A stretch of 64,000 nucleotides of DNA from Tetrastigma voinierianum (Eukaryota > Streptophyta > Magnoliopsida > Vitales > Vitaceae): positions 682,001 to 746,000 of the forward strand of contig JAEQBH010001147.1 in assembly GCA_016808115.1 (NCBI GenBank). The letters are read 5' to 3'. Each line of letters begins with the position of its first letter. The stretch's first letter is position 1. Position numbers and translations under genes: made by a program. A model generated the notes under the pieces. That model ran no database searches and was not told where the DNA came from. It saw nothing but the letters and a program-made list of their open reading frames with translations. Positions 35,384-47,171 of the stretch are shown here, in pieces.

Positions 35384-35867
35384 TTAGTAAGAGGATTGGT
35401 CAAATTCACTTTTGACTTTACATAGTCTATGGAAATAATTCCATCTATCAACAATTGTTTCACAAACCTCATGTCTTAGACGAACATGTTTGTTTTCCCC
35501 ATTGAATGCTTTATTCTTTGCGATCGATATTGCTACTTGACAATCACAATGCATAGAGATCGAAGGTGTCGGCTGCATTCCTAAAGGAATTCCTGATAGG
35601 AAGTTCCTTAACCACTCATCTTCTTTACCTGCAGATTCAAGAGCTATAAACTCTGACTCCATGATAGAAGTAGCAATGAGGGTTTGTTTAGATGATTTCC
35701 AAGCAACAACACCACCTCCCAAAGTAAAGACATAACCACTTGTGGATTTTATCTCATATGAATCAGAGATCCAATTAGCATCACCGTATCCTTCCAACAC
35801 AGTGGGAAATCCACTATATATAGGATATCATAGTTCATGGTACCCCTTAAGTATTTCATTAGTCTAG
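35384..35867 (-). pseudogene. RNase H of Copia-1
   Basis: The open frame 35,384-35,800 starts with LEGYGDANWISDS (the catalytic Asp in the DANW position), then STSGYVFTLGGGVVAWKS, a segment with SEFIALESAGKE carrying the catalytic Glu, and a CDCQVAISIAKN segment with the next Asp. These are the textbook Copia RNase H blocks. Upstream, LARLMKYLRGT is encoded at 35,840-35,870 and is cut by the solo LTR inserted at 35,873; the reading continues at 40,487. The C-terminal end is frameshifted. Confidence 0.92.
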
Positions 35868-36589
35868 CTAATTGTAACACCCTAAAAATAACCTAGCAGT
35901 TTTATAACATGTTTAGGGTATAAAATAAGTTAAATTGTATTTTTCCGGAATTTATATTGTTAAAGAACAAAAAAATGATAAAACCCGAAAATTATAAAAG
36001 AATTAAGGTAAGATGTCAAAATGAGGACCCAATGGTCATAAATGAGAAGTGTATGTGCCAAAATGGAAAAAGGGTAATAAGTTGAATAGAAAATGAAAGA
36101 GAAAAGAATGATTAAAATGAAAAAAAAAATGAGAAATTAGGAAATAATGTGCTAGCCAAACAAGGCTTAGTGAAGGTTTTGAGTTAAGACAAAAAATTAG
36201 TCTTTGAATAACATTTCTCATTTGGGTATATCTTCACTTTGAGAAGCAGGGCACGGTTGAGAGAGGAGACCAAGTTGGCTTTGTGCTTTCCAAGGATTTG
36301 AGCCAAACAAAGAATAAGGAAGAAGAAGGAAGTAAAAAGAAAGAGATTAAATGTATGAAATTAACCCTAACCCCCTTTAATGTTGTGTTTGAAGCTCATG
36401 AAAACCCCAACCTAATAGAAGTGTTTTAAAATGGTTGTAGATCAGTTTTTGGGTTGTTTTGGGTTAAGTTTCAAAGTGCTTCAAGTTATGATTGCCTTGA
36501 GAAATTTCAGATAAAGAAAATGTCAGTTTTAAGGGATATGCTATTAAATTTTTTTCAAAACCCATGTTTTTGTTTAGGCCATACAGAGT

Positions 36590-37080
36590 TTCATCTCCAT
36601 CCAAATTGAGTGATTCAAATTTTTGGGTAACTAGACTTCTAGAGCATCAAATCTCCTTGAAATAAATATATTCAAATTTGGACTACTGACCGCTAAACTG
36701 GCCAAAGTGAGGCTCACGGCAAATTCCGGGTTCGCCTTTGGTACTGTGTTTTGGAACGCTTTGTATTTGAAATATAAGCCAGCTTTCACTCATCCAAATT
36801 GAGTGATTCAAATTTTTGGGTAAACTAGACTTCTAGGAAAATAAATCTCCTTGAAATAAGTATATTCAAATTTAGACCCCATTGGACCAAGAAATTCGTC
36901 AAAGTGAAGCTCTATTTTCAGGCAAATTCTAGTTATATTTTGAAAATAGAGTAGTCTCGGTTGTTTTGAATATATCTTGAGTTCCAGTGCTCCGAATTGG
37001 ATGATTCTAATGTCTGAATAAAATAGATTTATAGGGGAATAATGGACTTTAAGGAAGTTGGGTCAAATGTGGCTCATTTG
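36590..37080 (+). repeat. Three diverged ~190-bp internal repeats in the solo LTR
   Basis: CATCCAAATTGAGTGATTCA followed by a GGGTAAACTAGACTTCTAG-like segment and TCCTTGAAATAAGTATATTC recurs near 36,600, 36,788 and, more diverged, 36,985. The related LTR at 60,200 has equivalents near 60,876, 61,050 and 61,255. Confidence 0.75.
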
Positions 37081-37479
37081 TTCCTAGAAAATTTTACTTG
37101 AAGGAAGTTGGGTAGAAAACAACCCTAACTAGAAACGTAAATAAGCTAACTAATATTGTTCTCTAATTGTGATGGATTAGGGGTTGGTGACGAGGAAGCT
37201 TGACCCGAGATAGGATTAGGGGATAGGAATCAGGAAGCGTAACCTTTTGGGTTTGTTCTCCATACCTCTCTTCTTATTTCAAGTTTTGTGATTGTTAGTT
37301 GAAATGATTTTCAAGAAAACTGTATATGTGATTTGTTTTAAGCGATTTGGGAAAATTGATTTCAAATGCATTGCCATAAAATTCTTGCCGAGCATCAAAA
37401 TGTATTATTTGGGTATAAATGTATATACAATATTGTAAATTACTGTGAATTGAGTTTTAATGCGCCAGTAGAATGTTAT

Positions 37480-39531
37480 TGTCGCCTTCCCCGAGTCCCA
37501 CCAAGGGGCGGAGTGAGGAGGCACGAGACACTTGCATACTTTGGGACTCTTTACTGTTTTTCAGACATTGGTAGGCCCAAGTCTCTTATAAGCGATCAAA
37601 ATATCATATCTGAATACAAAATATAAAACTACCACCGTAGTGAATTGTTCTGATGTCATATACATCTGATCTTGAGTCTGTATTTACATATACCAAAAAC
37701 TGTACATTTACATTTACACATCAGAACGTAGAACCTACTGTGATGAACCCCTACTAATGTGCTGGCCCAGCTGTATGCGGAAGATCGCGGACGTCCTGCT
37801 TTGTACCTACACGGATTGAAAGGCTTAGTGCTAAGCTTCTGCTTAGTGGGAAACATATCTTATGCATATAAGCATTTATAGTAAGCGATAACAATAGATA
37901 TAGGTATTTTCATGAATTCATATAACAAGCTATCGCATACTTGTACCTGCGGACTTATGCTTCGTCGGATCTCCATTAGGAGTTACAAGCTTATACTTGC
38001 CGCCTTCATATATTTATACTTTTAGCAGACTTATACTTGTACAGAGGTACCCATAGGTACATTAGAACTTATACTTATACAGAGGTACCCGTAGGTACAT
38101 TCAAAGCAAAACGATGTCCATTACTTTAATCTTATTCGTTGTCGGACTCTTATCCTTATCTTATTAGAATGCACTTGACCCGATGGCTTGAAATGAGTAG
38201 GGCGCTGCTTGCAATAAGTACCCGAAGGTGATCTGGTACTAAAGTGCCAGTAGCCTGGCGGGGAGTGCGAAGCGCGGTCGAACATGCACGCACGTAGCGA
38301 AGTCTTGAGTAGCACTAGCAAAGATCTTTGAAGCAGCGATCGGCGTCTTGCCTGCCGTGTGAAGTGCGTGTCATTTAATACCTAGTCTTAGGCATTCCTA
38401 CAATTATATGTATTCAAGAAGTTACTATCTTATCATAGGGGCATTAAGTTTCCCCACTTCGAACTCGTCGAGGCGGCGAGGTACGATGCATTTTTCACTT
38501 AGTTTCATTCTTATTTGGATCCCCGTTAATCATTTATTAGGGTTCCTATACCCTCGTGGTTCGAATTTGCGCTTAACAATGTAAGAATACCAAAAGTCGA
38601 GTACATGGGAGTAGTGGTATCGGTGCTTGGATTAGCTCAAATTTACCCTTTATGTTCTAGTGAGTGGTACCAGTACCACTTTGGATAATATGCAGTACCA
38701 TTTTACTTCTGCCTCATGATGCAGTACCACCCCTATTTAGTACCGGTACGATTGCGAAACAACCGAGAAATAGCGAGATTTTGCCATTTTTACCTCGCTT
38801 TTCTTCCATAAAGCCTCATACATTCCATCCTATGAAAAAAAACCACCATAGAATCCTAAAACAACTCCACAAACACTTATAATGGTGGTTTAAATTTCTT
38901 AAACCAAACCCTAGCCATAGAGTCAGTTCATACAAAAGTTCACAAATCTTTACAAAACCATAGAAATAGGAAGGATTCATATCTGTTTGATACAAACTAG
39001 GGTTTTTCAACTGACTTCTAACAAATCTAGGGTTAGGATGATTCTAGCCCAAACACAGGTTGGAAAGCCCAATAGAAATCACTGCAATCCAAAATACACA
39101 TGATTCCATACAAAACCATAGTTCCATAGAGTTCCATTCCTTTCTCCTCTTCTCTTCTTCTTCTTCTTCCTCTTCCTCTTCTTCTCTTCTTCCTCTTCTC
39201 CTCTTCTACGTTTTTGCTATCCTAAAAAATGAGAGACATTTGAGATATTTTTGCCTTTTTATATATTAAATTTTCCTTTTATTACCTTTTAGTCCTCCAT
39301 CACTCTACTATTTGCACTATAATTTATGTTATTTCTATAATGGCATATCCTCTTCTTGTATTATAACTTTTGTGCCCCCTTTTTGACAAATTACAAATTT
39401 GTCCTTGTGTCTTGTAAAATTTCCGGGTTTCTCAATTTCCATGTTTCGCATTTAAATTACGAAAAATTCCAAAACATGCCTGATACCCACAAACACGTTG
39501 AAGCGACTAGGGTATATTTTGGGGTGTTCTG
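37480..39531 (-). mobile_element. Antisense solo LTR nested in the solo LTR at 35,873
   Basis: On the - strand it opens like CAGAACACCCCAAAATATACC, a changed TGTAACACC start, and ends GGAAGGCGACA. It shares ACTACCACCGTAGTG and the GCTAAGCTT stem-loop with the reverse LTR at 46,232. A near-match 5-bp duplication, GTTAT at 37,475 and ATTAT at 39,532, supports insertion. No coding sequence inside. Confidence 0.75.
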
Positions 39532-40486
39532 ATTATCCTTCATGATCGAGTTAATGATAGATTGGTATACCCAGTAAGGATCGAACTAAGCGATCTTGTG
39601 AGCGAAATGAAAATGAAGTGGCATCTGCGATCCGTAGCCAGCGGGGTATGGTAGTGTACACATAATGATTTTAAATAACCAGTGCGACCCATTGAGTAAA
39701 TCTTGTGTTATAAAATATTTTCTTTTTTTACGATTACGGCCAGCGGGGCTGTCTTGGGTGAATTCGTTATCATAGGCACGAAAGAAATGGTTAAATTAGT
39801 TTAAGGGCAAAATTATGAAATAGCGTGTAGGAAATGCATGATTTGAGTTTCAAATGAAATATTGCATATGAAATTGTATACTTTGAAGTGATCAAATGAT
39901 TTGCAAATGAAAGTATGTGAAATAAGCATATATATATATATAATGTATATTGTATGGACTATTGAAATTGTGCCTAAAACATTGTTTCAGAAAAGTTACA
40001 TATTTGTGTTTAATTGAAATGAAGAGAATATTGCATAGAACCACTAAGTATGAAAATGCTTAACGCGTTATTTTTATCATCAGTTGTAGTCACCAGTGAC
40101 TAAGGACCATGGTAAGACTACGAGTTGAGTCATGTCGAATCGTCACGAATTATATAAGTAGCCTTCGTCTCATGCATACATTTCATCCATGACATTATTT
40201 GATCATTTTTATAATGAAACAAAAAATATATAAGTTTTCATGGGAAGAACATATTTGATTTATTTGTGGAGATGAACTCTGATAATGTTTTGTAAATGAT
40301 AATGTTGAAAGGGCATACATGCCATATTGAATGAAAGTGTTAATTGACAAAACGGTAAGCCCTCTTTAACAAAAATGAGTATGCAACATTTATTTCTACA
40401 ATATTCGAAAATGTATATATGGTAAAATTGGTCAGGTGTCTGGATCGGTTCGGCCTCTGGCGAATTAGTCTGGGCGCGACACTAAT

Positions 40487-41420
40487 ACCTCCGGTGATTG
40501 TGTGAGATTATGTGTATATCTACTTAATCAACACACTGCATATGCTATGTTAGGTCTAGAAAAGTTCATCAAATGCATCAGACTCTCAATAATTTGTGCA
40601 TACTCAACTTGACCCACAGGATTACCTCGATTTTTTATTAAATGGGTGTTAGCATCATAAAAGTACTCACAGGTTTGGCATCGAAATTTCCAAACCTCTT
40701 GAGTATTTTCTCAACATAATGTTCTTGTGATAACATTATACTATCATCCATCCTTGTGATCTTCACACCCAAAATTACCTTAGCTTTACCCATATATTTC
40801 ATGTCAAATTGTGAAGTTAGAAATCTCTTGGTATTATGTACCACACTCAGGGTAATGCCAAAAATCAACATATCACCTATATACATTGCAATGATTACAT
40901 ATTCTTTTTCTGTACACTTTGTATATACACATTTATCTACTTCAATAGATAAAAACCCGTTTTTTAACAAAGTATTATCAAATTTCTCATGCCACTGTTT
41001 AGGTGCTTGTTTTAAACCATATAAAGATTTGTTCAATTTGCAAACTTTATTTTCTTGTCCAAGTGTAATACAACCTTCAGGTTGTAACATGTAAATTTCT
41101 TCATCTAAATCTCCATTTAAAAAAGCTGTTTTAATATCCATTTGATGGATAAAAAGTTTATGGATAGAAGCCAAAACAATCAAAATACGAATGGAAGAAA
41201 TCCAAGTAACATGTGCAAACGTATCAAAATAGTCAACATTTTGTTTTTGCGAAAAACCTTTGGCTACTAACCTAGCTTTATATTTTTCAATAAAACCATT
41301 TGGAAAATATTTTCTTTTGAAAATCCACTTTGTAACCAATGGGTTTTGCTCCTGAAAGTAAATCAACTAACTCCCATGTTTGATTCTTTAAAATAGAGTA
41401 AATCTCAGTTTTAATGGCTT
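40487..41420 (-). pseudogene. Reverse transcriptase of Copia-1
   Basis: The 242-codon frame 40,638-41,366 carries the Copia RT blocks: VTKWIFKRKYFPNGFIEKYK, ARLVAKGFSQ, a VHQMDIKTAFLNGDLDEEIY-type block (His-Gln-Met-Asp with the catalytic Asp), NKSLYGLKQAPKQWHEKF, and VIIAMYIGDMLIFG, where the usual YVDDM has become YIGDM, so one catalytic Asp is lost. It closes with VILGVKITR and the first codons of the link to RNase H. At 40,487 the frame meets the solo LTR. It is the longest ORF in the window apart from its broken ends. Confidence 0.95.
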
Positions 41421-42170
41421 ATTTCCAAAGTAATGTGTCAAAGGAAGAAATTGCTTCAAAATAAGAGGACTGTTCATTTTCAATTAAGTAAGTATAAAAA
41501 TCATCTCTAAATGAAACCTCTTTTCTTTGTCTCTTACTCCTTCTCAACTCACCATGAGAGCTTTCCATATCATCCACAGTAGTGGGCACATGCTCATCAT
41601 ATGAGTTTTCTATATCATCCACAATTATAGGCGTATGAGAAATTTTTCCAGAAACAGGAAAAATGTGTTAAAAGAATTTTGCATTTTTTATCTCAATAAT
41701 AGTGTTGCATTCTAGAACATCACTTTTCAAAACTAGAAATCTATAAGCCGCACTATTACTAGCATACCCAATAAACATGCAATCAGAAGTCTTTGATCCT
41801 ATTTTCCTCTTTTTAGGATTAGGTAACATAACCTTGGCATGACACTCCTACACTTTCAAATATTTAAAGTTAGGTGCATGACTTTTCCATAACTCATAAG
41901 GTGTCTTACTAGTTTTCTTGTATGAAATTCTATTTTGTGGATGACATGCAGATAATATGGCTTCACCCCACGGATTATCAGGAGCTGAAGCACTAATAAG
42001 TAGAAAATTCATCATCTATTTAAGAGTCATATTCTCCATTTGACTCAGGTGAATAAGGAGGAGTCACTTCATGAATTATTCATTCATTTTCACAATAATC
42101 AATTCAAGGGATATATTCGCCCCCTCTATCAGATCTAATCCTTATGATTTTCCTATAAAGTTGAATATTA
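41421..42170 (-). pseudogene. Integrase C-terminal part and linker of Copia-1
   Basis: From 42,170 on the - strand: KIIRIRSDRGGEYIP with the second catalytic Asp (about 42,110-42,150), a VTPPYSPESNGE segment with the catalytic Glu (about 42,035-42,070), a NPWGEAILSA block (normally W-A-E), and FIGYASNSAAYRFLVL at about 41,720-41,780. The linker frame 41,419-41,622 has RRSKRQRKEVSFRDDF, the RSKR-x-R segment common before Copia RT. Stops and frame changes are present; the zinc region and the first part of the core are absent. Confidence 0.9.
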
Positions 42171-42639
42171 TGGCAATTGGCAACAAATTGTTTTTCTTTC
42201 TTTCTTTTAGTGTAATTGATTCACTAGATAATATAATTATAGGCAACCATACTCATCCAATTTCAAAACTATAAAAAAGGAGGAACTGTTCACTACACCT
42301 ATCTGAAGTTCATAGGAAACAAGCTCACTAGCAAATTATCCTCTGTAACTTAAAAAACCATAGAGAACCCCAAATTCCACAGTGGTAAATTCTTGAAACC
42401 CTTTTTCCTCAAAAAACATCACCTAGACCCTTCTCATGAATGATGGTTTTATCTTCTATGGATGCATGAACAGTTGGGTACCAAACAAGTATAATAGATT
42501 ATTTAAGAGAATGAGGCCTACGTGCTAGCAAACTGCATCACCACCCTTTTAATATTAAAGATTTCAGATAATATGAAATAAATTAAATCTTGAAAGAAGC
42601 TATCAACCGAAAAATAAATAAATCAAGTGGATATTTCAA
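42171..42639 (-). other. Noncoding stretch between captured exon and integrase
   Basis: AT-rich, no domain. Immediately after the ALY exon on the - strand the bases read AAG|GTAATTG, a splice-donor form, followed by an intron-like AT-rich run. This suggests part of it is captured intron. Confidence 0.5.
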
Positions 42640-42870
42640 TTACCTTGATATCCTCATTCGAGATGCCATAATCCAAGTTAGATATATAGAGTTTAGTCCT
42701 CGTTTCAATGGAGGAAGTCCTATCGGCTTGCGCTAGATAGGCCGCCACCAGATCCGCAAACATATCATGTTGCAAAGTCATATCCGGCCCCTTGCTCACG
42801 GAATAGGGTGTGACTCGATTAGCACCGTGATTGGGGAGACAACCGACAGGGCTAGGTCCAGAGCCATGGA
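42640..42870 (-). pseudogene. Captured exon of an ALY/REF (THO4) mRNA-export factor
   Basis: The - strand frame 42,623-43,006 contains NRVTPYSVSKGPDMTLQHDM, then FADLVAAYLAQADRTSSIET and RTKLYISNLDYGISNEDIK. The last is the opening of the RNA-recognition motif of plant ALY/THO4 proteins (RNP2 is LYISNL), and the QHDMF stretch also fits the region just before it in that family. ALY factors bind mRNA in the nucleus and recruit the export receptor. The fragment ends at an exon boundary after DIK. Frame-linked upstream codons MDTNATTVAV may be the residual gag start of the element. It has no RNP1 and cannot act as an RNA-binding protein. Confidence 0.82.
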
Positions 42871-43305
42871 GTTGTGTTGCTGAAGCTTCGACTGCTACTG
42901 TTGTAGCATTGGTGTCCATGGTTAAATTTCTAAGAATGTTGAAGATGTAGCCTATTGAAGGTCGGAAAAAGATGAGGACAGCAGCAGCAAACGGGAGCAG
43001 AAACAAAAACCCGAAGATTGTTGGATGACAGTTTTAGGATTGATGTTGTGCCTGTAAAATTAGCAGTAGGTTGGGGAGAACAAAATAGACTGAGGCGTGT
43101 ATAAAACATTGTTCTTAGGAATTTGATTCCCTAGGATACAACAATCATTCAGAGTAGAGGATAAGCTCTGGAACATGAATAACAGAGTGAGAACGAGATT
43201 CAAAGTTACAAAATAAATGAGTTTGAAAAAGTGTTTTTCAAACTTAGAACCCATTTAAATTTATAGGCAAAATTATGGTCATTGGCCATTAAGAATAAGA
43301 ATTAA

Positions 43306-45545
43306 TGTAACAACCCAAAAATACCTTGGAATTTTTATAATACTTTTTATTATATATTCTAGGTATAAATTGAGCCAAACTTGGGTTTTTTCCCGGAAAA
43401 TTGATAAATTGTTAAATTGTGAAAAGTGAAATGAAAATGTGAGCATATGGTTAAATATTATATGCTAAAATGAGAAATTGATTGAACCTGAAAATAAACC
43501 CAAGTGAAAAAGGGCAAATTTGGAAATTTGTAAATGAGTACCTAAAGGTCTAATGAGAATGAGTTAAAATGCCAAAAATGAGAAATGGGATTTATTGATG
43601 TGCCAAACATGGCCTTAGGAGAAATGAGTGATATTAGACCATATTGGTCTTAGAATGCTCATTTGAGCAAAAACGTGTGGGAGAGCTAGAGAGAGGAAAA
43701 GCTAGGGTTTTGTGTGTGAAGATCAAGTGATTTTGGTGTGATCTCTTCCCATTCATTGCTTCTAAATGATCAAGAATCTTGGGTGAAGAAGATTCAAAGG
43801 GATTTAAAGGTAAGAACCAAACCCTAGATTTCTTTAAATGATGTTTGGGTTAGAAAAACCCTAATCCATCAATGAGTTTGCTCATAGTTGGTTTAAGATG
43901 ATATTAGGATGCCTTTGGGAGTGATTCCCATGTTTTGTTTTGAGTTTTGAGGATTTTTGGTGAAAAATCGCAAAGGAACAAAGAAAGAAAAAAGCCCAGG
44001 CAAAAGCAATTGCCAGCCGCGGCGAAAGGGCACCCTCAAGTGGTGTAACCCTACGCCATGGCGTGGAGGGCTACCTCGCCTCGCGAGGCGAAGGAACAAA
44101 GCCCCCGCCCCCTCGAAGTGCGCTACGGCGTAGCCTTGCTACGCAGACGTGGGCTCTTGTTCACAAGACAAAGATTTTGGATTTTGTTTAGGAGCACCTC
44201 GCGTGTTACATGATAGTTTAAGGACCCTAATAAATGACTAATGGGGGTTCAAATAGGGATAAAACTAAGTGAAAAACGTACCGTACCTTGTCGCCACGGC
44301 GAAGCGATATTCGTTAAGTGTGATTAGTGCTAGTTCACTAAATGTGATGTGTGTGATTTGCTAGGGACCGGTGAGGATCACATAACCTAGGACCGAGATT
44401 GATGGCAAGGCAAAAAGAAAGAGATAGATTGGTTTGTTCCTTCTCCTATTCTCGTTTCAAGATTTGAATGTTTGTTCTTTGTTCTTTATGCATTCTCATG
44501 CATTCTTTGTATTTCAATTCATTTCAAGTTCTATTTGTGAAATATATACATATATTGAATTGAATTATTAGTATTTAAAATATTTGTCAAATATCTGCAT
44601 GTGCACGTGTATTTGAACTATAAGTGAATTTACTGCATGTAAAAAAATTGATTTGAAATGTATTATTGAATTACCAACATGATGGAATTCACCAATTGAA
44701 TTCGTCATGAAGGTAACTGTATTTGTTGAATGTGAAATCACATTGCTATTGAATGACAAACAGGACAGGATTCACCAACTGAATCTGTCGTGAATGTTGA
44801 CTTCTTAAGTCATATGTGAGATCGTATTTGTTGAATGTGAAATCAGCATTCTTCACCAAGACGACAAACGGAATGAGATTCACCAATTGGATATGTAAGC
44901 GAATATTCCTTGCTCTATAGTCATATGTGAAATTGCAAACCGAAGCAAATGATTTGAAAAGTGTATTTGTATAAGTATCTTTTACGTACACATAGACATT
45001 GTATAAAGGCATTATTTTGATAAATGCAGTTCATATTGAGCGAAATGGAATAGAAGCGTAATAGAACCACTAAGCATGAAAATGCTTAGCGTATTATTTT
45101 TAATCAATGCGCAGGTACCAAGTGATAGGCAGTGATTGAAAGCGGACCCAAGGTCGAGGAGCTCAGAGTCATCCAGAAAGTTCACGGAGTATGCTCCGTC
45201 ACATGCATCCTCACCATTTTCGAGCATGACATTAACGTAAACAAAAGGAGTTGACTCGAAATTATTTTTTGTACCTATATCGAATGATTTTGGACATTAT
45301 GTTGTAAACGACATAGAATTCCATTTTTGGTTAAATGCATATTTTATAAAGATTGCATTGAATTTGTAAATGTATGGGTTTACCCAAATTGAAATAAGCT
45401 TTTCGCAAGGTGAGAATGAAAATGCTTAATTTAATGAAATGTGTTAATAAATGGATTTGATAAGGGGTTTTGAGCAAGGAGTCCCCGTGGAGTTTTCGGT
45501 TCGGATCCATGGCCCCAGGTCGGGCCAGGGCTGGGAGTCGCTACA
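43306..45545 (+). mobile_element. Solo LTR (family L) in the Copia-1 5' LTR
   Basis: Starts TGTAACAACCC, ends GAGTCGCTACA, 2,240 bp. The flanks ATTAA (43,301-43,305) and CTTAA (45,546-45,550) form a 5-bp duplication with one change, and the uninterrupted site is seen at about 57,730. No primer site or coding sequence. The interior carries GCTTAG stem-loop landmarks shared with the other family L LTRs. Confidence 0.9.
45070..45089 (+). other. Stem-loop conserved in family L LTRs
   Basis: CTAAGCAT-GAAA-ATGCTTAG, an 8-bp perfect stem. Equivalents: 62,281-62,297, 40,044-40,063 (weakened), 37,831-37,846 and 46,574-46,590 (last two within reverse LTRs). Confidence 0.7.
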
Positions 45546-46019
45546 CTTAATTCGAAACGTTAATAATTAAATGCAAAATTAATTGTAATAATTAATGCAA
45601 AATGTTACAAATTAAATGCAATAATTAATGCAAAACGTTATGGATTAAATTTTCCATTAAGATTAGGATTTAATTAAAAAATGTTATGGATTAAATGCAC
45701 ATTTAATTATTAGAATTTGAATTCAAAATCAAACGTTTTTGTATTTTAACGTTTTATGACTCAAGACGAGTTTTGATTTTAAATACTCAAAAACTAAGGT
45801 TTTTATTTAGGCTTACAAAAACAAAACTGATTTGGAGCAAAATCGAATTTGTCTGGGTTTATTCACGCATGTAGGAAGGGGTACCATCGATTTGTATTGA
45901 AATCGGGCTTTCGACCCATTTCTTGTGCGTGCAAGGGCTCCCATTTTCTCAAGTCATGTACAAGCCCATAATTGGGTTTTAGTATATAAACTCATAAAAG
46001 ACTCTTGTCTTTTTTCCAT

Positions 46020-46231
46020 GCAGCCTATAGAAGGTCGGAAAAAGACAAGGACAACAATAGCAAATGGGAGCAGGAACAAGAACCCGAAGATTGTTGGATA
46101 GCAGTTTCGAGACTGATGTTGTGCTTGTAAAATCAGTAGTAGGTTAGGGAGAACAAAACATACTGAGGCGTGTATTAAACATTGTCTTTAGGAATTTTAT
46201 TCCCCAGGATACAATGGTCTTTCGGAGTAGA
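46020..46231 (-). repeat. First part of the Copia-2 LTR
   Basis: Repeats the left part of the Copia LTR (GCCTATAGAAGGTCGG onwards) and continues at 57,574 after the inserted LTR. Its first ten or so bases are missing at the junction with Copia-1. Confidence 0.8.
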
Positions 46232-47171
46232 TGTCACGCCCTTACCCCTGCCTAGGCGAAGAGAGGGGGCGCGACACGGGATTAGGACTCCTTTAATTGA
46301 TTTTGGTGGACCCATTTCAATATATAAATCCAAATATCAGAATATAACTTGTAAAACTACCACCGTAGTGGTATTTAAAATGTCATGTACGTATATTCCT
46401 TAGTCCTATTTACTTGTATTTACACAAGTTCCGCTATTACAAAATTTTACATTTACATTATAAAACATAATCAGAAACCTACATATGGTGGACTTATATT
46501 GCTATGTTGGCCCTGGCGAATGCAAAATGCCTCGAATGTCCTCTTTACTAGCTACACAGACGAAACATCCGTGCTAAGCTTATAGCTTAGTAGGAAACAT
46601 ATAACAGATATGACCACTTGGGGTGGTCCACATAGATATAACAAAATGGTTATCAGGTTTCTGCAATAGAAATCTATAACTGAGTTTTCATATAACATAA
46701 TTCTTATAACGGGGTTTTCATATATCTTGTAGGAGTTCAGAACAGAGATTTTGTACAAAAGGTACCCGTAGGTACATTACAGAACAAAATTGATTTCTTA
46801 TACTTTCTTATTGTTCATTATTCAGATTCTTATCATATATATGTTTGCCTGTATAGACCGAAAATAATGAATGAGAGAGACACATCACAATATGTACTTG
46901 AATGTATGGTACAATACTTAACAAAGGTGCCCAAGCACAATGCGTGCCTACCCAAGTAACAGAGATGCCATAACACAAAGCAGGAGTGTCGTAGCATTGA
47001 CAGAGAGTGTTGTCGTACTAATCACAGAGTGCCGAAGCACTAAATAGAGAGTTCCGAAGCATTAAATAGAGATGCCTATTCATTCATTATTCCGACTTAA
47101 ACAAGCATACAATTACATGTATTACTGAGCTTATTATATTGTTCTTAAACACATTAGAAAATGAGAGCAAG

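Larger units (their letters stand above)
35873..40481 (+). mobile_element. Solo LTR (Gypsy-like family L) in Copia-1 pol, with nested antisense LTR
   Basis: Starts TGTAACACCC, ends GGGCGCGACA, and is bracketed by a perfect 5-bp duplication, CTAAT at 35,868-35,872 and 40,482-40,486. Removing it restores the RNase H/RT reading. It is related to the LTR at 60,200-62,639, which fixes the + orientation. A second LTR of the same superfamily sits inside it in reverse (37,480-39,531); without that it measures about 2.55 kb. No internal coding region remains, so it is a solo LTR left by LTR-LTR recombination. Confidence 0.88.
33872..46019 (-). mobile_element. Ty1/Copia element (Copia-1) with nested solo LTRs and a captured gene piece
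   Basis: Read on the - strand: 5' LTR (about 42,935-46,019, interrupted), a gene fragment instead of gag, integrase, RT, RNase H (interrupted), 3' UTR, polypurine tract and 3' LTR (33,872-34,732). Integrase before RT is the Copia order. Gag, protease and the N-terminal half of integrase are missing. After removing the insertions at 35,873-40,481 and 43,306-45,545 it is about 5.3 kb. All coding parts are broken. Confidence 0.85.
42935..46019 (-). repeat. 5' LTR of Copia-1, split by a solo LTR
   Basis: The two parts, 42,935-43,305 and 45,546-46,019, together match the 3' LTR at 33,872-34,732. At the right it stops after CTTTTTTCCAT, about 40 bases short of the expected TTTACTAACA end, and abuts another copy of the same LTR. 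The left edge is estimated. Confidence 0.82.

Noticed and set aside
42623..43006. Intact host ALY gene
   Set aside because: Only the exon piece up to DIK is present, without RNP1 or the C-terminal arm, and it is enclosed by Copia integrase and LTR.
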